NCBI GenBank assembly: GCA_900088475.1
Contig: FLMG01001518.1
Span: 1-43,097, forward strand
Reading direction: 5' to 3'
Origin: Hyphochytrium catenoides
Taxonomy: Eukaryota > Sar > Hyphochytriomycetes > Hyphochytriales > Hyphochytriaceae
DNA: 43,097 nucleotides
Part shown: piece after piece, positions 12,001 to 21,840 of the stretch
How positions within the stretch are numbered: the stretch's first letter is position 1
How the letters are laid out: every line of letters starts with the position of its first letter
Translations under genes and position numbers: made by a program
Notes under the pieces: model-generated
Database searches by the model: none
Told to the model about the DNA's origin: nothing
The model's input: only the letters and a program-made list of their open reading frames with translations

Positions 12001-14867
12001 GGATCTAATCTTTTTCTGGAATGTGACAGGCTGATCCTTGAAACCAGGCTTTCCCGCAACTTCTGAAGAGAAAGGATGAGAACAATACCTCTTCGGCATA
12101 GACACCCATGGAAGGGTATCAAGTACTGCATCTACAGCCACTTACTTGATGTCTTCCTCTTATCGGCTTTTTTACCTTCATCTTCCTCTCTTCCCCGGGG
12201 AGAATGTTCTTTAAACTCCCACTTCATCAGCGGCGATGTAGGTAACGCTGCAGACTGAGGGAAGACAGAGATGGCAGTCCTTTCTGTGCCGGAAGGAAAA
12301 GCAGATCCAACTGGAATTGATGCTCCACTGATTGAGCTACATTCGCCTTGAACTTCTTCTTCTGCGCTTGGAGCTAAAGTGAGGAGCGTAACTCTTGCGT
12401 CGAAAGCAGAGACTACAATGAGGCCAGAGGGAGAACCGCCAGGGTTGCTCCAGGCCTGGGACATGAGAGCAGTTCCAATAGCCGACACCCGGAAGTTAGA
12501 GGTTGCGGAGTCCCACACAGAGGGAAGGTTGTCTTGGAAGTCGACCACGACCCGTATCTCATAGGACCTGAGAGTGTTAGAGGGATTAGGAGCAAAGCAG
12601 GAAATAGAGAAGGTAACGGTGGTGAGGTCGGTCATATCCCATGTAGAGCTGAGTGGCCTTTGAGGCAGAACAGAGTGAATTTGGAGAATATTGACGGTGA
12701 CCAAGTCCAATAAGGAAGTGGGGAACTACATGCAAGTGAGACTTAAAGAAAAGAGGCGTCAGACGCACGAAACCCATGCGATAGCTGATAGAGGCAGTCA
12801 AAGCGGCAGAGACCTCGTGTTGACCTCGACAAGACAGTGCGGAGTAGAGACCAGCAGAAGTGGAGCATCTTTGATTAACGACGCCGCATCTCCACTGTCT
12901 GTTCCTGGAGGCCTGAACGCTGTTGCTGATCTCTCACTTTCTCTTTCCTCTTCCACCTCCGGCCGCGGGGACTTGGTCCCCACCCCTGGGATATAGAAGG
13001 CATCCAGGAGAGGATGGGACGTCTATAGGTCCCATATGCATTAATCCGTCCAGAGTGTGCGGCGCGCAGGGAGAAGCGGGAGGTTACGTGACCAGCAGGA
13101 GGGGCGGTAATTAGCCGGGCACCAGAGCCATCGAGGCGCGTAAGGATATAGAAGACATACCGGAATTCGAGGCAAAGCAACAGGCCAAAGAAAGACCTAG
13201 GAGAAAAACGCAAGAGGGAGCAGAACGTGGAGGCCCTAGTCTTTTCTAGCTAGCCATCTCAGCTGTGACTTTGCTGGAGGAAGAGTAAAGTGAGTTAGGA
13301 GGGAAAGAGCACGATATCACCTCAGTCTCCGGTGTGATGGTGGGCTCATCCAAGAGAGAGATAGTCCTATAGTCCTGAGTAAGATTCTCAATAGCTTTTA
13401 ACTTGTTCATCACAAGCGAGGCCTCCAGAGCCTCTCCCTTCTGGTGCCAAAGTGGAAGCGAACTGATGACAGGAGGGGTGGAAGCAAGAAGTTCTTCTTT
13501 GGCTTTGGCAAAATTCTTCTCTCTTTCCCTTACTCTCAGCTTTGCTTCTAATCTAGGCAGTGTAGCTCTCTGGCAACCCTGACTCCCTTCCCGGCCCCTT
13601 GCTCCTCTCCTTTCCCGGTTGCCCCCAATAAGTGATTCTGAGAGACGTCTCTGGGTCTATGCAAGTCAAAGATCCGCAGTCTACCATCGGCTGAGCCCAC
13701 CGCCAGTCGCGGAAGAGAGGGATCAAACGCGAGAGAAAGGAGCGGAGAGACGCCTAGGAGGGAAGACTGGAAGAGGACGGAGCGCTGTTCCAAGTCCCAG
13801 AGCTTGAAGGTTCGGTCCTCAGAGAGAGTGACTACTTCCTGCGGTCTAGGAGGGTTGAACAAAGCCATGGTTACCTGCAGTTTAGAAGGCATGCCATTAG
13901 AGTTGAACTAATGTTGAGATCGAGGTTGAGGATGTAGATCAGTTGAGTAGAGATTAAGGCTTGTCTAGAACCTCAATGCTAGCTTGCCTCTCTAAGGCGG
14001 GACGTCAGAGAAGAGGATAGAAAGGGCACGACATGTTCCCCGTGGCCCAAGAAAGACAGCTCATGAGACCAAACCTCGTGTTTCAGAAAATAGGACGGTC
14101 TCTTTCTCCTCTCTTCATCTCTTACCTTGCCAATGTGCCCCTCGAGTCTTAGGAAGAGTTGCCCGTTAACTGTATATGCAATTTTGGCCTCGTTTCCTGT
14201 GCATACCACCAGCAAAGTTTGAGAAGGATCGAATGCGACTGCCCTAACATCAGAGGCAATATCGCTGTCCAGAACAGGGATGCAGCTTTCTCTCTTCTGA
14301 GCACTACCCCTGTCCTTTCCGAGCAATACGTCGAGGTTCCATAGTAGTACACGGTCACTGGAGGCACTGCAGAGCAACTCCCCGTCTCCTTGCCCTCCTG
14401 AAGATTTTCCAGAGAAAGCTAAAGCAGTGACAGATTGCTCGTGGCCTCCAAGTTTGAGAGTGGGCTGGAAGACGAAAGCCAAAAGGGGAAGAGTAAAAGA
14501 GATAATCACGTTGAGATAGAGTAGAAAATGTCGAGAAGCAGGGTCAGGAAGTAAAACTCGAGAGAGGGCATAAACAATAGTTTCCTACTGGCTTGGTAGA
14601 TTACGGGGAGTGAAGAGACGGGGGGAAGCCAGGAACGCTAGGCCAAGTTAAAGACCTGCGGACCAAACAGGCAAAAGATCTCTGAGTCCAACTGCTCGTT
14701 ACCTCTGGAAGACCATTAACGCGGACTGCGTTAAGGTTAGGATACACCAGCACGCTTTCCGGGCCTGTACTCCCGCTATTCGATAGGGCGATGAAGTCTT
14801 CGGTTCCTGCTGCTGCCTGCACTCCCGAGATCGGGACCCTAAGTGCGGAAGCACCCAGAAGCCTCAT
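9071..14867 (-). CDS. WDR27: WD-repeat protein WDR27
   Basis: About 14 exons read from high to low coordinates: 14867-14703, 14464-14126, 13874-13647, 13578-13321, 13196-13161 (36-base microexon), about 12990-12825, 12725-12146, 12062-11946, 11669-11457, 11096-10957, 10693-10578, 10085-9938, 9845-9413, 9243-9071. Phases agree at nearly all junctions. Order and motifs track animal WDR27: an N-terminal propeller (SVTALAF, LLCSASSDRVLLWNLD, LEGHIGKVT, TLSEDRTFKLWD, GSADGRLRIFDL), a middle section with the conserved IRSSGYG block, then a C-terminal propeller (SSDGTARLW, FFYLDRFILLASG, SALDGTVKLWDLRS, SFSPCRRYIATGSEDKAACLYD, LSGHTDTVAAVEFSPK). WDR27 is a poorly characterised scaffold with two beta-propellers; its partners are not predictable here. 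The first exon could extend to 14936 or an upstream leader exon, and the exon near 12825-12990 is approximate. The family call is strong. Confidence 0.88.
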
Positions 14868-15310
14868 CCCTTTAGGATAAAGCTGGAAGAGTATCAGGTC
14901 CTGACAGACTCTACGCCTGCCTTGTAATCCCCTCACACATAGCGTTCATGAGCAGTACCAATCATCACTCCCATGACCTGTATAGTCCGCCAGTGCATTG
15001 GAAGCCCGAGGAACATGTCTAAGCTCGCAAACGTGTTCCGCTACGGGCGCCACGGTACGCTGTACTGTACCGTCGTATTCTTTAGTTCCTCTCTCGTGTA
15101 CAGACTGAAACCTAGAGACCTAACACTTGCAGCGGTGGTGTCACAGATAGGAATATTTGCTTATCCATCAGACTCCGGACTCCAGCTAACGTAGGCGTCA
15201 ACCGGTTACACTTGCAGACAAGAAGACCATTCTGGCAGACAAAGAGAATTGTAATATCATGAGCTGCCAAAAGGCTCGATAGCAAGCAGGCTATCCTCTG
15301 GACTCGAGCC

Positions 15311-15352
15311 TCCTGAGAGCCGATAACTGGGTCCTGAGAGCCGATAACTGGG
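15311..15352. repeat. 21-base tandem duplication
   Basis: The 21-base unit beginning TCCTGAGAGCCGATAACTGG occurs twice in direct tandem with no mismatch visible over 20 bases. It is in non-coding DNA and looks like a recent slippage duplication. Confidence 0.85.
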
Positions 15353-16134
15353 CGGCAGACGCGAAGATCAGTGCCTCGAGGCTGCCGATGAAAGAGGCTT
15401 CATTGTCTTCTCCCCTTCTCCTCCTCCTTTCTGACCTTTCACCTCTTTGTTGCCGCACCTCAATAATCATACTGTAGCGAATGGATCAAGATATATCAGT
15501 AACTAATAAGGGATAATCAACAATTGGTATTGCTGATTACTGTGTCTCTGATGTAACGGCCTGGCCTTTTTGCGTCTGTCTCGTCGCTGGGAGAGGTGGG
15601 GCTGAGGGAGAGGGGAAGGAGGGAGAGGAGGAGGATGCGTTGGCTGGAGGGGAGAGAGGGATCTGCTACTGCCCGTGGACTTCCTGTCCCTCTCTTCCTT
15701 CTTCTGCTGCTTTCGCCCCCGGTCCGTCCCTAGTTCTCTGCTGCCTCCTGCTGTCATCTTCTGCTCCTCCTCCTTTGATGCAAAGCCCACATGCCCACCA
15801 AAACTTCATGTCCGTGCGGGCGGAGGACCATCAATATCAGGACGAAGGAAGAAAGTAGAATATAGTGGAGATCAGGGCAGACCCCCATGAGAAACTTGAC
15901 AAGGTTGTGCTAGTGCGTGTCCTTAGTCTTTCTTGTTGGCGAGCTGCCGCGCAGCCGCGACTCTACTCTTCATAGTATCCCATCATCCAGAAGGAAGGAG
16001 GATAAACAGTGAGGTATAGTGGGACAGGTCTTCTCTCAGATTAGGAAAGGCGTCTCTTCAGAGGCCCTGTTCCCACCTTGCGGCTTGAAAGTATTCTATT
16101 TGGCAAGCTTTTAGAGTTCAGCACGGTGTCCTAC

Positions 16135-16219
16135 CTTTTCGCTGACCCATTCGGACAGCTCTACTAGTCTCATCATTGTTAGTACCTTCTACTACTATAG
16201 AGGACGGGCCAGCCGTCAT
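16135..16219 (-). CDS. Possible first exon of a small unidentified gene
   Basis: An ATG at 16219 opens 28 codons (MTAGPSSIVVEGTNND onward, ending near RMGQRK) that stop at a good GTAGGA donor, in phase 1. Downstream on the same strand, basic and Pro/Ser-rich open segments (about 15500-15970) could supply later exons, but I could not find a splice chain whose phases all agree. No family is recognised. It may be a real small gene or chance. Confidence 0.25.
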
Positions 16220-16403
16220 TGATCAGCCTTTGCGGCGGCAACCAAGATCCCAGCATTGGTAGTTCTTCTCTCAGCCTTGTAATGGCAGGAACTTCACTTG
16301 CCAGGGATTGATACCTCTAGAGGATAGGTAAAGACGTGACATCGCTTAAACATCGCCACCACCAGCAATATCGCCCAGTGTGGCGACCAGACCTGAAGGA
16401 GCC

Positions 16404-17699
16404 ATGAATGCCTCCTGTACGTACTTCACCGCAGAGATGTGCGGGCCCTACCGTGAGTGCTACCCCAGCAAGCCCGACGGAGACGATGTGCCGTGCAGTT
16501 GCACACGCTTCTACGGATACGAGCTTAACCGTGTTACCAATGAATGCGAGAGAGCGAAGACGGTGAGTCTTAGGCGAGATAGGAGGAAGGCGAGGAATCT
16601 GTTACACTTATCCCTGAGTTCTCCCCCATCTGCTATTCACTTGTCCCCTTTGGTTAGAAGATATGTTGCAAACCTTTCCACTTGCTTTGACCTCTAACAT
16701 CGTGCCTTCTTCCCGTTCTGATAATCGTCTCTCGCATGTCCTTAGTCGACCATTCTTGGAGTTATCGGCGCAGTGGCAGTTCTCTCCCTATGTGCCTACA
16801 CTATCGTCTCAACGTTTGGCACTCTGATCAGGGTGTACAGGCTAAATCATAGTGCAATGGATGCCAAATGCGTCATCCTTTCGGTGAACCTTATCGGCTG
16901 CATTGCAGGCTTTCTCTCCTGCTCTGCGATGAGCTACACTTTCCATGGCCAAGATGACAAGTACATCGCCCATGACTATGTGAGGCCTATCTCTCTCTCT
17001 GTCAATATGGGCTGTATGATGTTGGCAGACACCGTCATTTACCTAGGCTGGAAAGAGACCTCAATCCGCTGTGCGAAGGTTTCTATGCGGAACACCAAGA
17101 TGACTACTCTCTTCCGTTTCTCGTCCTTCCTTCTCTACTTCTTCTGTCTAGCGGTGCCTGTCATGTACCTTGTGCTAGAGTTTCACGGTCTGAGGATTAT
17201 CTCTGTAGCTCTTATCTCCTTGTTCGCCTTCCTCGTGGCCGGTGCGATCAAATATGTGGGCTACACCCTTTCAAAGGTGCTTCTCGTCTCTACCTCCCCA
17301 ACAATAGTCGCGTGCGGTGAGAGGATAGACCGCTACTCAACGCGTTTCTCAACCATCCATTTTGGGCACGCAGTGTGCGTCGTGGCCTTCCTCGTCACAG
17401 CTAAGATACCTGAGGCAAACATTGCGCCTCTTATTTTTTACGGAGCGCAGGACTATTTCTCAGCGTGGCTGCGATGGCAGATCTCTAAGTACTTCCGGTC
17501 ACTAATGTTCCCTAGATCATCCAGTAGGACAGGGAGAAAAAGTGACGACCGCGCCTTCTCGTCATCACACCAAAAGACAACCTCACGGAAAGTGTCTGTT
17601 AAACCGAAGAATGACGGCGGAAGTGGAGGATCACTATCAGCATCTAACAGTCTGAAGATAGAAAATGTGGACCCTCCCAGCACTATGATGCAGAAGTAA
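16404..17699 (+). CDS. EGF-like plus seven-transmembrane protein
   Basis: Two exons, 16404-16562 and 16746-17699, join in phase 0 to give 370 residues. The N-terminal exon has six cysteines in about 45 residues in an EGF-like spacing (CxxxxxxxCxxxxxC, then CSC and a final Cys) and no cleavable signal peptide. The second exon starts directly with the first of seven hydrophobic helices (near residues 54-80, 92-116, 131-153, 170-196, 200-224, 249-272, 276-295), followed by a Ser/Lys-rich tail of about 70 residues. An extracellular Cys-rich head, seven helices and a phosphorylatable cytoplasmic tail resemble a G-protein-coupled-receptor layout, but I see no family signature such as DRY or NPxxY. 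It could be a receptor or a channel-like protein. The exon-domain correspondence suggests the EGF module was added by exon shuffling. The ATG at 16404 is the first one in frame. Confidence 0.7.
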
Positions 17700-17942
17700 C
17701 GGCGAAGACTTAGAAATGATCCCAAGATATATTGCTCTTCCTTTTATTGCTCCTTCTCTCTGTCACCCTATTCTTCGCTAAATAATCTATTGAACCAAGT
17801 TGTTCTGCCTTCGCTCTTCTCTGCTCATCCTTGTCTCCATAGCTACTCTGTAGCTAGCAGCTGGCAGGGATCACAAGCCCTACCGCACTCTCTTCTCCTT
17901 AACACTCTTGATAGATCATGATTGGAGCTGTCCTTAAGGAAG
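17700..17942. other. Convergent intergenic gap
   Basis: About 240 bases between two convergent stop codons (seven-helix gene on plus, type I membrane protein on minus). It presumably holds both 3' ends; nothing else is seen. Confidence 0.55.
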
Positions 17943-20903
17943 TTAGGAAAGGGTAGAATAGCCTGCCCTCCTTCTCGTCCTGTAGGCATAGGCGCCCATC
18001 ACTAAGGCCAGCACAAAGACAGCCACCTACGAGGGAAAGGGCGAGACACAGAAAGCCAGTTTACAGGCGATGGATAACGAATCGGAACGCACCCCAAGAG
18101 GGTCATGAGGGCAGGGAGGGAGATGTTAGATACTACGACGTGACACTTAGCTACGAAAGGGCTCTAAATGGAGGTGGCATGGCAAACAAAGGGAACACTC
18201 TATCTGGGTGGGCAAACTCATACAGACCGCGACTGTAGCCCAGCTTGAACCGCTTGCAGTGAGCACATTCAGGGACGAGGGGCACCGAAGACTACTGAGC
18301 TTGCTGGAGCAACCCACTTTCAAAGCTGGGTAGCTGACGTCCGAGGCACATGCACGAGAGAGGTAGGGAAAGCGATGAGTCAGCGTCAGCGATAGCGAGT
18401 GCACCGACAGGAACTACTACATGATGGTAAACGAATCAAGAGTACAAGAGGGAGCCTTCGCTTGCATACCCATCGCTGGAATAGGAGTTGGTGAGAGTCT
18501 CTCCAGTCCGTTGTGTTAGCAGCTGAAGCTGCTGTGCGAAGCCATGAGAAAGGAGAAGGAATGTGAAATTTCCCGTGGGAACCTAGAGTGATACGGTACG
18601 AAGAGCTTAGCCTACAGCTATAATTACTAGCAAGAAGAAAAATAGAGCCGCTAGTTAACTCTGGGATCAGATTAGGTTGGCTACATGAGGTAAGGAAGCA
18701 AGAAAAAGAAGGCAGCGGAGAGCCTTTACCGATGTCAAGCTCTGAACGAAATTGCCGACAGCACTGTTCTGCTGCGCCCATGAGAGTCCGGGAAAGGGTG
18801 GTTGGGGAAGGCTTGATCCGTTGATTTTCGGCTCTATGATGAGCAACCCATGAAGAAGCTCATGACATACGAGATGCTGCAAATTAAAGGAAAACTCCAT
18901 GAGTCGCGCTCATCCCTTAAGAGGTTGGTAAATAAGCTCCACAGTTAATGCACCGATAATGTTACTTGAAGATCAGGCCGAGCAAATTGAGTGAAAGAAG
19001 TCGGCGCACCGAAGACATAGCGGAGAGGTTTTGAGACGTGGAGGCCGCGACACCGCCCAAGTGAGACAGGCTCTACCTCACAGTCGCCATGGCAGATATC
19101 TCTTAAAACGTCCCACTGGTCGGCCACCTCTTGGACCCACTTATCCGTCGCTGGCAAGAAATATTGGCAGTATTGATGGACCTACATCATGAACCACAGT
19201 TAAGGAAGAGAGGACAGACATGCCATCGTCTAGAGTTATTCTATGAAAAGTGAACCTGCTAAGAAAGCGTCAAACTGAGAACCCGATTGGTAATAAAGCG
19301 CAGACTCATAAAGATAAACTGGCCCCGTTGCATCAAACTACGGAAGTGGGAGGCACAGCAGTGTCTTACTGATGGAGGGACAGCCGTGGAGGAGCAGATG
19401 TCAGTCAATGTGCTTCCTATCTCCATCAGAAGAGTTGGAACAGACGTCTGCAGCTGGTCCAGTAGCCTCTTTGATGGCGCGTACACGCCTTGACACGTTT
19501 CCTCCGAAAGAGAGAGCTGACCGGAGCTCTCGTTCAAATACCGCCCGTACTCAGGATCACAGTTGAAGCAGAAGAGTCCCTAATAGATGAGAAAGGAGAA
19601 AAGCTGACGTAAATCCTCTGCTCCTGAGGGAGAGTTCCAGCATCAGGCGTCGAATCCTACGTCATATGACAGTAGCCCCAGCTCTTTGCCATGACACAAA
19701 TCCTGCCTCTTCCGTTTCTTGACTGCATAGCCTCATCGAAGGATGCTCTCTTACCTGGAGGTACCCGTTTAAGGCAAGAAGGGTCTCTACCAATGGAGGT
19801 GACGCTTCTTTTATCAGAGCTAAAACTCGGGCTACATGGGGCCGGAGAACCTTCATTACGAAGCACAGGGCAGCAATTCAGACGAAGGGAAAAGATTATT
19901 GATTGATGACGCGGCCGTTATGACACAAAATTCTTCGTGCAAGAGAAGGAAAAGCAAAACCAGTAGAGAAAGAGAGTGATCCCATAATTTGCAACGAGAG
20001 AAGCATCATCTGAAGGAGATAGATAGATGTGACAGAGAGAGAGAGAGAGACCCGGGAGAGAGAGAGACACCGGGAAAAGAGACGGCACATGGTCTGTCCA
20101 GGGCACGATGAGAGTAGGATAGCAAGGATGGTGAGCGATACTCTCAATAAGGAGGGAGACGAAGGTAAGGAATTGCTAGGTCAAGAGCGCATGTGAGGAC
20201 GTGAGGTGGCAGAGCTCGTAAAGAACAGATGGCCACTTCTCTCACACTCTTGATTTCTTCATCTTTGATTCCCTGGAGATCAGGCATGAACGTCGTCAGG
20301 ACGCGGATAGCCTGGACGAAGTTAAGTAGCTCGTCTTCCACATTCATCTCGTCAATACGCCGTCGAAGGTCTTCGATCTGAGCGTCTGTTTGCTTGAACT
20401 AGAGGAAGAATGAGGCTTTAATATTTTAATATTCAGGCAATGCCGATCTCTCAATACAATCATACGGGAGAGGAGCACACAGGAAACGGGCGAAAACTTC
20501 GTTGGGAGGGATCAAGGGGTCCGTGCAGCCGATGGTAGACTCAGCGTTGGACATAAGAACTAAGTGCTACCGATATAAGTGCATAGCAGAAGGGAAGTAA
20601 GTAAGCAGCACCTACCTGTTCCCTCATGGCCTCAAATGTTTCGGGTGAGCAGCAGGAGTAATCCCCATTGTAATACGGGCAGAACTCATTCTTCCCCTCT
20701 TGGCTTTTAGGCTTCGGTAGAAGCTTGATGTCTGAGGTTGCGATTGAGTAGTTACCCTTATAGCGTAGGAGAGGATTGTCGCAATCGAGTTGCTTCGCCC
20801 GTAACGAAGCTTCCTTCCATTGATCAAAAGCCTCAGCCGAGGTCGTTACAAGCATAATAGCGAGGATCAGCATTGCATCTCGCAGTCCTGCTCCAGGCAT
20901 CAT
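17943..20903 (-). CDS. Type I membrane protein with Cys-rich ectodomain
   Basis: Exons supported by phase: 20903-20616, 20398 to about 20160, 19850-19755, 19579-19276, 19150-18966, 18876-18730, then less certain pieces between 18540 and 18060, and a last exon 18026-17943. A hydrophobic signal segment (LILAIMLVTTSAEA) opens the protein. The ectodomain contains FCPYYNGDYSCCS, a helical heptad-like part (QIEDLRRRIDEM), GLFCFNCDPEYGRYL, and further paired cysteines (HCC, ICHGDC, CAHCKRF). The final exon encodes a single membrane helix (VAVFVLALVMGAYAY), a short basic stop-transfer stretch and the C-terminus. The CC and CxxCDP pattern reminds me of uncharacterised surface proteins of ciliates and other protists, a recollection I cannot test here. 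Function unknown; a cell-surface or secretory-pathway protein is inferred. Upstream ATGs at 20945 and 20999 are also in frame; 20903 places the signal segment best. Confidence 0.65.
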
Positions 20904-21840
20904 TGTCTTACTCCGTCGATGCTGTCGCTGGTTAGTCTTACTCATGTTACCTTCCTCAAGAGGGCCTTCATAGAACCTTGATCCTGAGCTGAGGGCCATG
21001 TCCGGTACAGAGTTGACGGGTGCTCAGACTAGCGTCATGAGGAGGAAGAGCATCCCCAGCAGGTCCGCAAAGCGCCGATAAAAGCTCTGACCAAAAATCT
21101 TCAACATCTGTCTGGACACATCAGAATCATTGCCAAAAGTGGGTAGGCACAGAAAGTAGGGCGGCAACCGAAAATTATTCGAAAGTGACGCAGAGTTTGA
21201 GTTAAGAGACAAGAGACCTCTAATCCTCGGTAACTTCAGTCTCATTTTCGTGCTCTTGCGGTCGGAGGGGTGGGTGGGTATGCGACGCCGGCAAAGCTTT
21301 TTGTGAGATTTTATGGAGATCTTCGTCTCGTTATCTGCCTATTATAGAGACAGTGTGAACCCTCCGTCAGGTCTCCATCAAGAGCTGATCTGAGCTTTGA
21401 AGGGTAGAACGAATTGTTTCTTGTGTTAATCTGTTAGGGTACTTAATCTGTTAGGGTATTAACAGTGGCGCCCGCCTTCCGGAGGGGATTCTCGATAGGC
21501 GCAAATGCCCGGAACACTTTTGACCAGGTCTGGCTGCAGCGTACTGCGCAACTTCCCAGTAGATCATAGGTGCTGGATTTCCCGGTTCCTGCTCCTGCCC
21601 AAAATAGTGGAGTGCACGTCGGTGCACTGCCAGACGCGTGAACCTATACCTTCCCTTATCTGCTTCTCAGTTATTGCTACACTGTCCACCAATTCGAGGA
21701 CCAGCCTATAGTACTTGGAAGGTCATCTTCTTAAGCAGTGCTTGCCCTTGGCTATCCTGGCTGTGCAAGGTTGTCTTCCTTTGCCACCCAAGAAAGATGA
21801 GTTGTTGGATCGTCTTCTCCTTTTTGTCATCTTCTTCTAC
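20904..21840. other. Intergenic with possible LTR-element remnant
   Basis: Lies between two minus-strand genes. A minus-strand open frame (21245-21024) with hydrophobic ends shows no family match and may be leader or noise. A duplicated 16-mer (21425-21440 and 21442-21457) precedes a TGGCGCCC string at about 21464, discussed as a possible retroelement primer-binding site. No integrase or reverse transcriptase is present. Confidence 0.4.
21425..21457. repeat. Direct 16-base duplication, period 17
   Basis: TTAATCTGTTAGGGTA is present twice, separated by a single C. The copies are identical. Confidence 0.85.

Larger units (their letters stand above)
14937..16403. other. Divergent intergenic region between WDR27 and the seven-helix gene
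   Basis: This holds the 5' flanks of two divergent genes. It contains a short perfect tandem duplication (15311-15352). A Pro/Ser/Lys-rich minus-strand open frame around 15503-15790 and a phase-consistent minus-strand exon candidate at 16135-16219 are the only coding-like pieces. No homology is evident. Confidence 0.45.

Noticed and set aside
15503-15790. 95-codon minus-strand frame rich in Lys, Ser and Pro as a stand-alone gene
   Set aside because: No ATG in a convincing context and no phase-consistent partner exon; kept only as a possible part of a weak gene candidate.
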